Below, piece by piece: positions 6,269-15,789 of a stretch of DNA of 64,000 bases. The stretch spans positions 1 through 64,000 of the forward strand of contig NZ_FTNT01000002.1 of assembly GCF_900156495.1 (NCBI RefSeq), read 5' to 3'. Made by a program: the position numbers and the translations under genes. The stretch's first letter is position 1; every line of letters starts with the position of its first letter. The DNA is from Williamsia sterculiae. Its GTDB lineage: Bacteria; Actinomycetota; Actinomycetes; Mycobacteriales; Mycobacteriaceae. The notes below the pieces were generated by a model. It did not search any database. It was not told where the DNA came from and saw nothing but the letters and a program-made list of their open reading frames with translations.

Positions 6269-9145
6269 TCATCGACGTCGGTGCGTCCGGAGACTCACGA
6301 ACCCCGACGGTGTGGAGGGCCACCAGAACCACCGGCCGAGAAGTGTGGCGATGGCGGGTATCACGAACGATCGAACCAGCAACGTGTCGAGCAAGAGCCC
6401 GATGCCGACCACGGTCCCGATCTGTCCCACGTTTCGCGCCTCCCCGGCGAGCATCCCGAACATGGTGAAGCCGAACACCAACCCAGCCGCGGTGACCACC
6501 GAACCGGTGTTCGCCATCGAGCGGATGATCCCGGTGCGCGCTCCGGCACCCCATTCCTCTCTCATCCGCGCAGACAGCAGCAGGTTGTAATCGGCCCCGA
6601 CGGCGACCAGGAAGATGAACGCGATCGGGGCCACCGACCAGTGCAGCGGGGTGTGCAGGAAGTACTGCCACACCAGGATCGACATGCCCAGCGCGGACAG
6701 GTACGACAAAGCGACCGTACCGATCACCGTGATGGCCGCGATGACGCTGCGCAACAAGATCAGGACCACACACAATACGAAGGCGATCGCCGCCACGATG
6801 CTGGTGATGAAGTCCTCCCGGGTGTAGGCCGCGATGTTGAGTTCTGTTCCTCCCGGTCCACCGACGCTGACCGTGCTCCCGGCGAGGGACGTCCTGGTGG
6901 CCGCCTGGACGGCGGCGGGCACGATGTCGGCACTGACCGTCATGGCCTCGGCGCTGAAACCGTTGACCCGGGGCGTGACCACCATCCGGGTGATCTTGCC
7001 GTCCGGACTGAAGAACAGCGGAAGGGCACGAGCGAACTGGTGGCTCTGGAACGCCTCACGCGGGATGAAGTAGAAATCGTTGGGAGTCGCCTGTCCGAAT
7101 GTCGTGCGGACCTGATCGGCGAAGTCGGCGATCTCCGACAATTCCGGTGACAAACCCTGTAGAGCGCTTTGCAGGGGCAGGACGACGTCGGAGACCGAGT
7201 CGATGATCTGATCCGCTGAGGACAGCGTCGCCGACAACTCCGTCAGCGTGCCAGAGGCGCGGTGGGCACCTGCGGAGATGCCTTGCAGCGGCGAATCGAA
7301 TCGGTGGATGTCGTCGAAGAGGCTGAACCCGGTGAGTGCCGCTCGGCAGGCCTGGGACTGTTCGCATCTGGGGATGGACCGAACGAAATCCTCGGCCGGC
7401 TCGGCGGTTTCACGCAGAGTGTCCACCTTCGTGACCACTGCGGCGTAGTCGCGGGTGAGTGCATCGGTCGAGCGGCCGACGTCGTCGATACCCGCCGAAC
7501 CCTGGGCGAGTTGTGCGCGTGCCGTTGCCACGGTTGTTCGTAGACGGTCGAGGGAGTCGGACACGGATCGCAGGTCGTCGATACGTTGGGTGACCAACGA
7601 CGACGCCTGGTCGACGCGGCTTCCGATGTATCCCAGCTGTGACGGCAGGGTGGCCTGTGGGAGCGGCACGCCCAGCGGCCGCGTGATGCCCTGGACGTTG
7701 TTGACGTCCGGGACCGCCAGGATCGCGTTGGTCACCTTGGACAGCGAGAGCAGATCGGTGGGGTTGCGCATGTCGTGGTCCGCCTCGACGATCACGATGC
7801 TGGGCGCCATGATGTTCGGCGGAAAGTGGCGGTCCGCCGCGGCGATCCCCTGCCGTGATTGTGTGTCCGCGGGTTGAGTGCCGATCTCGTCGTAACTCAC
7901 CCGCATCGTGGGCACCAGCAGGATGATCACCACCAGAACGGTCATCGACGCCGCGAGCACCGCAACGGGCCACCGCACCACCGCTGTGCCGATCCGGCGC
8001 CAGCGGCGAACGGATTTCTGCGGTTTCGGTTCGAACAGGCCGCGAGAACTGCCGAAGGCCAGCAATGCGGGACCCAGTGTGAGCGCGGCGGCGAGGGTCA
8101 CCAGGATGCCGACCGTGCACGGCAACCCCGAGGTGCTGAAGATCGACAGCCGGGTGAAACACATGCACGCGGTCGCGCCGGCGACGGTGACACCCGAGGC
8201 GATGATGATGTGCTGGGTTCCGCGCATCGCTGTGTGATAGGAGGACTCGGGATCCAGGCCCGACCGCCTCGCCTCCTGGTACCGCCCGAGCAGGAACACC
8301 CCGTAATCGGCACCCGCGCCGAGCACGATCACCGACATGAGCGCCGAGGCGAAGATGGAGACGCCGATGATGTCGTGCATGCCCAGCAGGGCCACCACCG
8401 GTCGAGCCACCGCCAGGCCGATACCCACGGTCAACAGCGGTAAGGCGATGGTGGTCAGTGAGCGGTAGACCACGATCAACACCACCGCCACCAGCAGGGT
8501 GCACATGGCCAGGACGAGCAGGATCGAGCTGCCCACCGTGAGGAGCTCGTCGTTGACGACGGCCGACGGTCCGGTGATGTGGACGCTGACGCCATCCGGG
8601 GGATGTATGTCTCGCACCACCTCCCGCACCGCCTTGGTGGAGGCCATCGCCTGCGCGGTTCCCATGTTGCCGGTGAGATTGAGCAGCGTGTACGCCGCCT
8701 TCCCGTCGACACTCTGGTTGGCGGCCGCGAGATCGGGGTCGCCCCAGAGGTTCATCGTCGAGATCACGTGTGCCTTGTCGGATCCCAGGCGCGCGATGAC
8801 GGCGTTGTTGTAGTCGCGTGCGGACTGGTTGAGCGGGGTGTCGGAGTCGAGAACCAGGTAGGCGAAGTTGTTGGTCCCCCTGTCGCCGAAGGCCCGACCC
8901 ATCTTCGCGATCGCCTGGACCGACGGGGCCGAATCCGGCAGGAAGGACTGTGCGTGTTGTCCGATCACGGTCTCGAGCTGCGGCACGAAGATGTTCAACA
9001 GTCCTGCCCCGACGATCCAGCACAGGATCAGGGGTATGGCGGCGACGCGTATCACTGCGGCCATCGCCGATCGTGGCGCGTCGTGGGGCGCGTCCGTCGG
9101 GGCACGGTGATTGCCGGTACCGGCACGGCGGGGACGAAGGTTCAT
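6269..9145 (-). CDS. MmpL-family RND transporter
   Basis: 958 residues. It is an RND-superfamily inner-membrane exporter of the mycobacterial MmpL type, which moves lipids, siderophores or drugs using the proton gradient. It shows the expected double arrangement: a TM near residues 37-55, a large periplasmic domain, a TM cluster around 190-370, a second domain containing a helical stretch rich in Leu, Ala and Ser, then a second TM cluster to the end. The duplicated GADYG and GADYN motifs in TM4 and TM10 carry the proton-relay Asp-Tyr pairs. I chose the ATG at 9145 because it overlaps the mmpS stop as ATGA; the frame runs open 55 codons further inside mmpS. Confidence 0.92.
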   Translation of the reverse strand: MNLRPRRAGTGNHRAPTDAPHDAPRSAMAAVIRVAAIPLILCWIVGAGLLNIFVPQLETVIGQHAQSFLPDSAPSVQAIAKMGRAFGDRGTNNFAYLVLDSDTPLNQSARDYNNAVIARLGSDKAHVISTMNLWGDPDLAAANQSVDGKAAYTLLNLTGNMGTAQAMASTKAVREVVRDIHPPDGVSVHITGPSAVVNDELLTVGSSILLVLAMCTLLVAVVLIVVYRSLTTIALPLLTVGIGLAVARPVVALLGMHDIIGVSIFASALMSVIVLGAGADYGVFLLGRYQEARRSGLDPESSYHTAMRGTQHIIIASGVTVAGATACMCFTRLSIFSTSGLPCTVGILVTLAAALTLGPALLAFGSSRGLFEPKPQKSVRRWRRIGTAVVRWPVAVLAASMTVLVVIILLVPTMRVSYDEIGTQPADTQSRQGIAAADRHFPPNIMAPSIVIVEADHDMRNPTDLLSLSKVTNAILAVPDVNNVQGITRPLGVPLPQATLPSQLGYIGSRVDQASSLVTQRIDDLRSVSDSLDRLRTTVATARAQLAQGSAGIDDVGRSTDALTRDYAAVVTKVDTLRETAEPAEDFVRSIPRCEQSQACRAALTGFSLFDDIHRFDSPLQGISAGAHRASGTLTELSATLSSADQIIDSVSDVVLPLQSALQGLSPELSEIADFADQVRTTFGQATPNDFYFIPREAFQSHQFARALPLFFSPDGKITRMVVTPRVNGFSAEAMTVSADIVPAAVQAATRTSLAGSTVSVGGPGGTELNIAAYTREDFITSIVAAIAFVLCVVLILLRSVIAAITVIGTVALSYLSALGMSILVWQYFLHTPLHWSVAPIAFIFLVAVGADYNLLLSARMREEWGAGARTGIIRSMANTGSVVTAAGLVFGFTMFGMLAGEARNVGQIGTVVGIGLLLDTLLVRSFVIPAIATLLGRWFWWPSTPSGFVSLRTHRRR

Positions 9146-9591
9146 GACACGGGTACCTGACAGTTGACGGTGGGAAAGGCTTGTCGCGACGAGACCGTCG
9201 AGCGGATGACCTCGTCGATGAGGACGCGACATTCGAGCGTGGGCTTGGTTGCCTGGGCCATCAGGCCGGCGGCGACGGTCAACGATCGTGACTGCACCCG
9301 GGTGGTCCACGGCAGGGCCACCTCTGCCTGGACCGGCTTCCCGTCGGCGGCGAGGAACGACACCTGTGCGGTGTCACCCGGTTGACCGTCCAGGCGGTAG
9401 TCGATGGTGCGTGTGGCCGCGGACGCGATCATCGGCGGAGCAGGCACCGTCGCGATCGACGGATCGTGGATCTGGCTCAGCCGCAGGCTGGCGATGAAAC
9501 CGCCGGCCACGGTCAGGATGACGACCGATGCCAGTACGGGCCACTGACGCCGCATGAGCGCCAGTACACCGATCGTTCTACGTTGGGGCAC
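9142..9591 (-). CDS. MmpS-family accessory protein
   Basis: 149 residues. One N-terminal membrane segment (about residues 18-36) anchors a small periplasmic beta-rich domain, the layout of MmpS proteins that assist the neighbouring MmpL. The C-terminal part has the family's ECRVLIDE segment and a second Cys near the end. It is coupled to mmpL through ATGA. The GTG at 9591 gives the full length; an ATG at 9555 is an equally possible start, since no clear ribosome binding site is seen at either. Confidence 0.85.
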   Translation of the reverse strand: MPQRRTIGVLALMRRQWPVLASVVILTVAGGFIASLRLSQIHDPSIATVPAPPMIASAATRTIDYRLDGQPGDTAQVSFLAADGKPVQAEVALPWTTRVQSRSLTVAAGLMAQATKPTLECRVLIDEVIRSTVSSRQAFPTVNCQVPVS

Positions 9592-9619
9592 GAACGGAGG
9601 CTAAAGGGCCCGCGAACTA

Positions 9620-9641
9620 TGTGTCAATAGTCAATGGCACA
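9620..9641. promoter_or_regulatory. Imperfect palindrome upstream of mmpS
   Basis: A 22-nt element with TGTG ending the left side and CACA the right side (eight of eleven positions pair), 29 nt before the mmpS start. On the mmpS strand it also contains TTGACA and TTGACT hexamers, so it may overlap the -35 region. It is a plausible operator for the mmpS-mmpL operon. Confidence 0.35.
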
Positions 9642-9696
9642 TTTACCGATGGCAGTGTTGCGGGGGCTGGTCGCGTGAGCTCGACCTCGAGCGCGC

Positions 9697-11046
9697 TCAG
9701 CCCAGCCGGACCACCAACCGTGCTCCACCGAGTGGGCTGTCGGTCAGTTCTGCTGTTCCACCGTGCAATTCGGCCTGCTGAGCCACCAACGACAACCCGA
9801 GACCCGACCCGGCACTGATCGGTGCCGCCCCGCGGACGAACCGGCCGAACACGCTGCTGCGTTCCTCCTGCGGCACGCCCCGGCCGTTGTCGTCCACCGT
9901 CAGCCACACCGGCCCGTCACTCGTCGGGTGCACGCCCACCATCACCCGGGTGGCCCGCCCGTGGCGGATCGCGTTGGTGATGGCGTTGCTCACGATGAGT
10001 CGGATCCCCGCCGGGTTCGCCGACGCGGGGACCGCCGTCGGCCCGTCCAATTCGATGGTGACCTCGGGGTGACGACGGTGTGCCTCGCTGGCCGCGTGGT
10101 CGCAGAGGTCAACCAGATCGACCCGCTCCATCGGCTGCCCGCCGAGATTGCCCTGGGCCAACGCCTCGAGCGCGGCGAGGGTCTCACCGACACGCAGCTG
10201 GGCGCGCTGCAGATCGGCGACGATCTCCGCGCGATCCCGTGGGCCGGGGTTCATGGTTGCCAGCACCTCGAGATCGGTGCGCATCGCGGTCAGCGGAGTA
10301 CGCAGTTCGTGGGCCGACACCGATGCGAAATCGCGGGCGGTGACCAGGGCGTCGTGGGTGCGGGCTCGTTCGGTGTCGATGCGCCCGAGCAGCTCGTTGA
10401 TCGCGGCCGCCAACTCCTCGGCTTCCCGCGCCCCGTGTACGTCGAGCAGCGCGGCCCGCTCCGGTGCCGCGGCGCCGGCATCCGAGGGCAGGGCGTGGGT
10501 GCGGTCGGCGAGCCGTCGCAACGGACGGATTGCCAGCCCCGCCAGCAGCCACCCGAGGATCGCCGACGCCACGACAGAACCACCCGAGGCCAGCAGCAGC
10601 GTGCGGCGTTGTCCGCTGATCCGGTCCAGGGTGGGCTGCAGGGGAACGGCGACCGACACCGTGGCCAGCCCGGACAACCCCTGGCCGGACAACACCGACG
10701 ACGTCTTCACGCGATACCGCGTGTCGTCGATGGTCAGGTCGGTCACGCCATCGGCCTGCTGAGGGATGGTGGTCGTGGTACCCAGCACCTTGACCCCGGC
10801 CAGCCGGACCGTGGTCAACACCCCCTGCGACGTGCTCTGGGTGATCGTCTGGGAGTTGGACGCGGATATCGACGGCTGCACCGCCGCGGACACCGTGTTC
10901 ACCTGACCGTCCAGTTCGCGGTAGGCCGAACTCGACAGCTGCGACCAGAGCGCACCGCCGATCACCACCACTATCGCGGTGGTGACCGCCGCGGCGGCAA
11001 GTGTCACGCGTAGCCGCAACGACGGCGACCGGCGCCGCCTGGTCAT
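9697..11046 (-). CDS. prrB: Sensor histidine kinase PrrB
   Basis: 449 residues. It is a membrane sensor kinase: TM1 about residues 13-35, an extracytoplasmic sensor of about 125 residues, TM2 about 165-185, then HAMP, HisKA and HATPase domains. The phospho-acceptor is H246 in [12 protein letters not shown]. The ATP site has N-box [11 protein letters not shown]1 DDNGRGVP and G2 SGLGLSLV. It is co-transcribed with prrA (ATGA overlap at 11043-11046) and the pair matches mycobacterial PrrA/PrrB. The ATG at 11046 is chosen for the overlap; the frame stays open upstream inside prrA. Confidence 0.9.
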   Translation of the reverse strand: MTRRRRSPSLRLRVTLAAAAVTTAIVVVIGGALWSQLSSSAYRELDGQVNTVSAAVQPSISASNSQTITQSTSQGVLTTVRLAGVKVLGTTTTIPQQADGVTDLTIDDTRYRVKTSSVLSGQGLSGLATVSVAVPLQPTLDRISGQRRTLLLASGGSVVASAILGWLLAGLAIRPLRRLADRTHALPSDAGAAAPERAALLDVHGAREAEELAAAINELLGRIDTERARTHDALVTARDFASVSAHELRTPLTAMRTDLEVLATMNPGPRDRAEIVADLQRAQLRVGETLAALEALAQGNLGGQPMERVDLVDLCDHAASEAHRRHPEVTIELDGPTAVPASANPAGIRLIVSNAITNAIRHGRATRVMVGVHPTSDGPVWLTVDDNGRGVPQEERSSVFGRFVRGAAPISAGSGLGLSLVAQQAELHGGTAELTDSPLGGARLVVRLG

Positions 11047-11762
11047 CGTCGTGATTCGGTGCGGAGTACGAAACCCACCCCACGCACGGTCTGGATGATG
11101 CGCGGCTGGTCGTGCGCTTCGAGCTTGCGCCGGAGATACCCGACGAACACGTCCACGACGTTGGTCTCGGTGGCGAAGTCGTAACCCCAGACCTGGCTCA
11201 ACAGTTGCTCGCGGCTCAGCACCAACCCGGGGTGTTCGGCGAAGGTGTTCAGCAGTTCGAACTCGCGACGGGTCAGGTCGACGGGATGACCGTCGCTCCA
11301 CACCCGCCGGGAGGCGGTGTCCACCCGCAGATGCTCGACCACGGCGGTGGCCGGCTCGACAGTGTTGGCACGCCTGCGCAGAAGGGCGTGCAACCGCGCG
11401 ACGAGTTCGCCGAGCTCGAACGGCTTGGTGAGGTAGTCGTCGGCACCGGCCTCCAGACCGGTGATCCTGTCGTCTACCGTGGCGCGCGCCGACAGGACAC
11501 AGATCGGGATCTCGTCGCCGAGGGCGCGCAACGCCGTGATGACGCTGACCCCGTCGAGATCGGGCATGTTGACGTCGAGCACCAATGCGGCGGGGCGACG
11601 CTCCTTCATCGTCCGCAGGGCTACGGAACCACCCTCGGCGGTGGCCACCTGGAAGCCGGCGAGGCGAAGGCCGCGACTCAGTGAACCGAGCACATCGGGG
11701 TCGTCGTCGACGACCAGAACGGGAACTCCGGATGGGTCGGGGGTGTTGGTTTCGCTCACCAT
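11043..11762 (-). CDS. prrA: OmpR-family response regulator PrrA
   Basis: 239 residues. The receiver domain (about 14-125) has acidic residues D19-D21, phospho-acceptor D63 in [12 protein letters not shown] and Lys in LTKPFE. The winged-helix DNA-binding domain is about 140-235, with [14 protein letters not shown] and [16 protein letters not shown]. These stretches closely match mycobacterial PrrA as I recall it, a regulator linked to early intracellular growth and, in some species, essential. It is the first long gene of the prrA-prrB operon and is preceded by a possible 22-codon leader ORF. Confidence 0.93.
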   Translation of the reverse strand: MVSETNTPDPSGVPVLVVDDDPDVLGSLSRGLRLAGFQVATAEGGSVALRTMKERRPAALVLDVNMPDLDGVSVITALRALGDEIPICVLSARATVDDRITGLEAGADDYLTKPFELGELVARLHALLRRRANTVEPATAVVEHLRVDTASRRVWSDGHPVDLTRREFELLNTFAEHPGLVLSREQLLSQVWGYDFATETNVVDVFVGYLRRKLEAHDQPRIIQTVRGVGFVLRTESRR

Positions 11763-11798
11763 GATGACGGGTCCGAACGCGCTGGCGCGTCGGTGGTG

Positions 11799-11867
11799 TC
11801 AGTCGGCGACGCCGATGACGACCACGGTGACGGGGCCGAGGCGTTGCTCACGGGTGGACGGTCTCAT
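11799..11867 (-). CDS. Possible leader peptide ORF upstream of prrA
   Basis: A 22-codon ORF beginning MRPSTREQRLGPVTVVVIG and ending with TGA at 11801-11799, 36 nt before the prrA start. A -10-like TACAGT ends 6 nt before its ATG, so a leaderless transcript could start on this codon. A basic N-terminus followed by a valine-rich run could be a tiny membrane peptide or an attenuator-type leader. There is no proof that it is translated. Confidence 0.35.
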   Translation of the reverse strand: MRPSTREQRLGPVTVVVIGVAD

Positions 11868-11919
11868 GCCCACACTGTAGTCGGCGGGGCAGGGGTCGGA
11901 CTTTTGGCAGACTGGGCAG

Positions 11920-13281
11920 ATGGCCTCCTCGACCACCGCCCTGCTCTGGTTCCGTCGTGATCTCCGGTTGGCGGATCTCCCGCCGCTGGCCGATGCGGCC
12001 GACGCCGCCGATCAGGTGTTGGCCGTCTTCGTGCTGGACCCGACGCTGACGAAGTCGTCCGGCGCCCGACGACTGCAGTTTCTGCACGATGCGCTGCGCG
12101 CCCTCGACGATGACCTCGGAGGTCGACTGCTGGTGGTCCGCGGCAAACCCGAGAACCAGATCCCGCGTATCGCCAAGGCGGTGTCGGCTACGTCGGTACA
12201 CGTGTCCGAGGACTTCCTGCCCTACGGTCGCCGCCGCGACGAGAAGGTGTCCGACGCTCTGGGCGACACCGAGCTGGTCGGCCACGGTTCGCCGTACGCG
12301 GTGTCGCCCGGGCAGGTGACGAAGAACGACGGCACCCCGTACAAGGTCTTCACGCCCTACTTCCGTGCCTGGCAGGAGCGCGGCTGGCATTCGCCCGCGA
12401 CGACATCGGCGAAGACCGCCACGTGGCTGGACCCGGACGATGTCTCCGGGGTGAGCCGGGCGTCGATACCCGATGAGGGTGTCGAGCTGATCCTGCCCGC
12501 GGGAGAGAAAGCGGCGCGGAAGCGGTGGTCGGAGTTCCTGGACGAGGGCATCACCGGGTACGCCGACGACCGCGATCGCCCCGACCTGGACGCCGGCAGT
12601 CGCATGTCGTCGTACCTGAAGTACGGCAACATCCACCCTCGTACCCTGCTCGCCGATCTCGCCGGGCGTCGCGGTGAGGGTGCCAAGGCCTACGCGCGTG
12701 AGTTGGCGTTCCGCGACTTCTATGCCGACGTGGTCTACCACTGGCCACGCAGTACGTGGCACAACTGGAACCGCAATTTCGACGACATCCCGCTCGACGA
12801 CGGGGCCGACGCGAAGAAGCGATTCGAGGCGTGGACGAAGGGCGAGACCGGGTACCCGATCGTCGATGCCGGGATGCGGCAGCTCAGCGAAACGGGATTC
12901 ATGCACAACAGGGTGCGGATGGTCGTCGCGTCGTTTCTGGTCAAGGATCTGCACTTGCCGTGGTGGTGGGGCGCGCAGTACTTCCTCGACCAACTCATCG
13001 ACGGTGACATGGCCAGCAACCAGCACGGTTGGCAGTGGGCGGCGGGCACCGGCACCGACGCGGCCCCCTACTTCCGGGTGTTCAACCCCACCACACAAGG
13101 GCAGCGGTTCGACCCGCAGGGCGACTACGTGCGGCGATGGGTGCCCGAGCTCGCTGAGATCGCGGGCAAGTCGGTGCATGATCCCGGCGACGACCGGCCT
13201 TCGGATTATCCGGCGCCGATGGTCGACCACAAAGCCGAGCGGCGGGAGGCGCTCGACCGGTACGGCACGGTTTCCGGCTGA
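11920..13281 (+). CDS. phr: Deoxyribodipyrimidine photo-lyase (cryptochrome/photolyase family)
   Basis: 453 residues. It repairs UV-induced pyrimidine dimers with blue light, FAD and an antenna cofactor. The N-terminal Rossmann antenna domain begins LLWFRRDLRLAD. The FAD-binding helical domain includes RMSSYLKYGNIHPRTL, RELAFRDFYADV, the W-x-x-GETGYPIVDAGMRQL stretch, HNRVRMVVASFLVKDL, and DGDMASNQHGWQWAAGTGTDAAPYFR (read from the frame, key residues N, W and D), the usual class I CPD photolyase set. Start ATG at 11920, divergent from prrA. CAGACT ends 6 nt upstream, suggesting a leaderless message. Confidence 0.93.
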   Translation: MASSTTALLWFRRDLRLADLPPLADAADAADQVLAVFVLDPTLTKSSGARRLQFLHDALRALDDDLGGRLLVVRGKPENQIPRIAKAVSATSVHVSEDFLPYGRRRDEKVSDALGDTELVGHGSPYAVSPGQVTKNDGTPYKVFTPYFRAWQERGWHSPATTSAKTATWLDPDDVSGVSRASIPDEGVELILPAGEKAARKRWSEFLDEGITGYADDRDRPDLDAGSRMSSYLKYGNIHPRTLLADLAGRRGEGAKAYARELAFRDFYADVVYHWPRSTWHNWNRNFDDIPLDDGADAKKRFEAWTKGETGYPIVDAGMRQLSETGFMHNRVRMVVASFLVKDLHLPWWWGAQYFLDQLIDGDMASNQHGWQWAAGTGTDAAPYFRVFNPTTQGQRFDPQGDYVRRWVPELAEIAGKSVHDPGDDRPSDYPAPMVDHKAERREALDRYGTVSG

Positions 13282-13315
13282 CGCAGGCACCTGGTCTGAC
13301 CAGCACAGCGAAAGA

Positions 13316-13342
13316 ATTCGGTCACCCGAATATTTTTATTCG
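13316..13342. promoter_or_regulatory. Overlapping palindromes upstream of the NRAMP gene
   Basis: ATTCGG (13316-13321) pairs with CCGAAT (13326-13331), and CGAATA (13327-13332) pairs with TATTCG (13337-13342). The second palindrome shares the right arm of the first, inside a short AT-rich block 42-68 nt before the transporter start. This fits a metal-responsive operator next to a -10/-35 region. It does not match the IdeR consensus I remember. Confidence 0.4.
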
Positions 13343-13383
13343 CCCGACTTGAAACACTCGTGAGGCTGTGTGAAGGTTGAGCG

Positions 13384-14652
13384 ATGTCGCTGTTGCGTTC
13401 CGCCGACCCCGAAGGCTCGCCGCGCGCCCGTGGGTCGGGGCGCGGGCGGATGCGCAATGCGGCGCTGCTCGGACCCGCCTTCGTCGCGTCCATCGCCTAC
13501 GTGGATCCCGGCAACGTCGCCGCCAACATCACCGCGGGGGCGCAGTACGGCTTCCTGCTGGTGTGGGTGCTGGTGATGGCCAACGCGATCGCGATGGTCA
13601 TCCAGTACCAGTCGGCGAAGCTCGGGATCGTGACCGGCCGCAGCCTGCCCGGACTGCTCGGTACCCGACTGCGCAGGCGCTCCCGGATCGCGTTCTGGGC
13701 GCAGGCGGAGATCGTCGCCGCCGCCACCGATCTGGCCGAGGTGGTGGGCGGTGCGATCGCGCTGAACCTGTTGTTCGACCTACCGCTGGTGGTCGGTGGA
13801 CTCATCGTGGGCGCGTTGTCGATGGCCATGCTGGCGTTTCAGTCCCGCAGCAGGCAGCGAGTGTTCGAATCGATCATCGGCACTTTGCTGTTGGTCATCG
13901 TGGTCGGGTTCCTGACCGGTCTGCTGATCAACCCGCCATCGGCGGGCAACGTCCTGTCAGGACTGGTGCCCCGCCTGCACGGTGTGGACACCGTGTTGCT
14001 CTCGGCGAGCATGCTGGGCGCCACCGTGATGCCGCACGCGATCTATCTGCATTCGTCCCTGGTGGTCGACCGGCACGGAAGCGGTCACGGCCCGGTGCAG
14101 ATGCGACGGCTGGTCCGGGTGACACGGTGGGATGTGGTGGTGGCCTTGCTGATCGCGGGTGTGGTCAACATCGCGCTGCTGCTGCTGGCCGCCCAGAACC
14201 TCCTCGGGATACAGGGCACTGACACCATCGAGGGCGCCTACGGAGCGGTGCAGGGCGCGCTCGGACACAGCGTCGCGGTGGTGTTCGCCATCGGTCTGTT
14301 GGGTTCGGGATTGGCCTCCACGGCAGTCGGATCGTATGCGGGAGCGACCATCATGCAGGGGTTGCTCCGCATCCGGATCCCGATCGTGGTGCGTCGCGTC
14401 GTCGTGCTGATCCCCGCCCTGGCGGTGCTGTCAGCAGGGGTGGAACCCACCTGGGTGCTGGTCATCAGCCAGGTGGTGCTCAGCTTCGGTATCCCGTTCG
14501 CCATCATCCCCCTGGGGCGGCTGACGGCCAATCGGGAGTTGATGGGGCAGTTCGCCGATTCCTGGCCGTTGCGTTCGGTCGCAGGGCTCGCCTCGGCCGC
14601 CATCGTAGGGCTCAACGTGGCCCTCATCGTGCTGATGGTGCTGGGGGAGTAG
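13384..14652 (+). CDS. mntH: NRAMP divalent metal transporter (MntH-like)
   Basis: 422 residues, about 11 membrane segments. It imports Mn2+ (and Fe2+) with protons across the plasma membrane. The metal-binding motifs are present: DPGN in the first membrane segment (D41-N44) and the MPH triplet in the sixth (M216-H218). The ATG at 13384 follows a roughly 100-nt leader holding an AT-rich double palindrome. It is convergent with the ABC-importer operon, with only 7 nt between them. Confidence 0.92.
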   Translation: MSLLRSADPEGSPRARGSGRGRMRNAALLGPAFVASIAYVDPGNVAANITAGAQYGFLLVWVLVMANAIAMVIQYQSAKLGIVTGRSLPGLLGTRLRRRSRIAFWAQAEIVAAATDLAEVVGGAIALNLLFDLPLVVGGLIVGALSMAMLAFQSRSRQRVFESIIGTLLLVIVVGFLTGLLINPPSAGNVLSGLVPRLHGVDTVLLSASMLGATVMPHAIYLHSSLVVDRHGSGHGPVQMRRLVRVTRWDVVVALLIAGVVNIALLLLAAQNLLGIQGTDTIEGAYGAVQGALGHSVAVVFAIGLLGSGLASTAVGSYAGATIMQGLLRIRIPIVVRRVVVLIPALAVLSAGVEPTWVLVISQVVLSFGIPFAIIPLGRLTANRELMGQFADSWPLRSVAGLASAAIVGLNVALIVLMVLGE

Positions 14653-14659
14653 CGGCGTA

Positions 14660-15718
14660 TCACGCCTTCTTCAGGTCGGGGTTCTCCTGGTAGACCTCCT
14701 TGATCAACGACATGTCGAAGATCTGGTCGGCCTTGATCGTGTAGCCGGCCTTGGCGAGTGCCTCGATGTTCTGCGCGATCAGTTCGTCGGTCATGGTCAA
14801 CAGGCCGTTGGACTTGGTGTCGGCGGAGACCACCAGGTTGTTCTGTGCCACCGCCTCGGCCTGCTGTTCGGCGAGTTTCAGACCCAGGTCCTTGCCGTAT
14901 TTCTCCACCGCGAGCTGGGCCGACTTGGCGGGATCGGCGACCGCGTCGTACCAACCCTGGATGTCGGCCTTGATGAACGCCTTCACCTTGTCGCGTTCTT
15001 TGTCGATGGTCTCCTGGCGCACCACGAGGGTCTCGGCGACCAGCGGCAGGTTGAAATCTGCGAACAGGAAGTTGACGTTGTCGAAATTCGACTCCATCTT
15101 CAGGGTGATCGGCTCGTTGGTCACGTAGCTGAGCCAGCCGTCGACCTCGCCCTTGGTCAGCGGCGTGGGGTCGAACTGCACGGTGATCTTCTGAACGTCG
15201 CTCTCCGACATCCCATTCGCGGCCAACAACGCCTTGAACACGTTCTCGTTGGACGACTGCACCCCGATCTTCCTGCCCTTCATGTCCTGTGGGGTGCGGA
15301 TCGGCTTCGCCGCCGACGACACTATGCAGAAAGGGTTCTTCTGGTACGTAGCGGCGACCGTCTTGAGTTTGGCGCCCTGCAGGATGACCGGTGCGGTGAG
15401 TTGCGGTGCGGTCATGCCGATCCAGATCTTGTTGGACGTCAAGCCGGTCTCGACCCCGGTCGCCGCGCTGCCACCGGTGATGAGTTGGGGGGTACCCACA
15501 CCCGCCTTGGTGAAGTAGCCGTTCTCCAGCGCGTGGTACTCGCCGGCGAACTCGACGTTCTTCTGCCACGACAGTTGCACCTTGGGGTCGCTGGAGCCAC
15601 CCCCTCCGCTCGACGACTTTCCGCTGCTACAGGCGCCCAACACGGAGACACCCCCAACGGCGCCTCCGGCGATCAGACCGTAACGCAGAAAGGAACGGCG
15701 GTCGAATGTGTTTGTCAT
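14660..15718 (-). CDS. ABC-transporter substrate-binding lipoprotein, NMT1/THI5 (SsuA-like) family
   Basis: 352 residues. The N-terminus has a twin-arginine motif (RRSFLRYGL, residues 7-15) and a lipobox ending at C30 (LGAC), so it is probably Tat-exported and lipid-anchored. The mature part starts with a Ser/Gly linker and then LSWQKNVEFAGEYHALENG, typical of NMT1/THI5-like binding proteins (residues about 45-63). Such proteins bind pyrimidine thiamin precursors, sulfonates, nitrate or similar small ligands; the ligand here is unknown. It is the last gene of a four-gene operon (ATPase, two permeases, binding protein). The ATG at 15718 gives an intact signal peptide. Confidence 0.85.
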   Translation of the reverse strand: MTNTFDRRSFLRYGLIAGGAVGGVSVLGACSSGKSSSGGGGSSDPKVQLSWQKNVEFAGEYHALENGYFTKAGVGTPQLITGGSAATGVETGLTSNKIWIGMTAPQLTAPVILQGAKLKTVAATYQKNPFCIVSSAAKPIRTPQDMKGRKIGVQSSNENVFKALLAANGMSESDVQKITVQFDPTPLTKGEVDGWLSYVTNEPITLKMESNFDNVNFLFADFNLPLVAETLVVRQETIDKERDKVKAFIKADIQGWYDAVADPAKSAQLAVEKYGKDLGLKLAEQQAEAVAQNNLVVSADTKSNGLLTMTDELIAQNIEALAKAGYTIKADQIFDMSLIKEVYQENPDLKKA

Positions 15719-15789
15719 GGTGGGCCTCTCGGTGATGGTGGAGCCGGATGGTGCGAGCTGCGAGGGGGTTGTGTGTGCACCCTCAGGGG

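Noticed and set aside
11848-13290. 480-codon minus-strand frame over the photolyase gene
   Set aside because: Antisense to well-conserved photolyase motifs, no family features.
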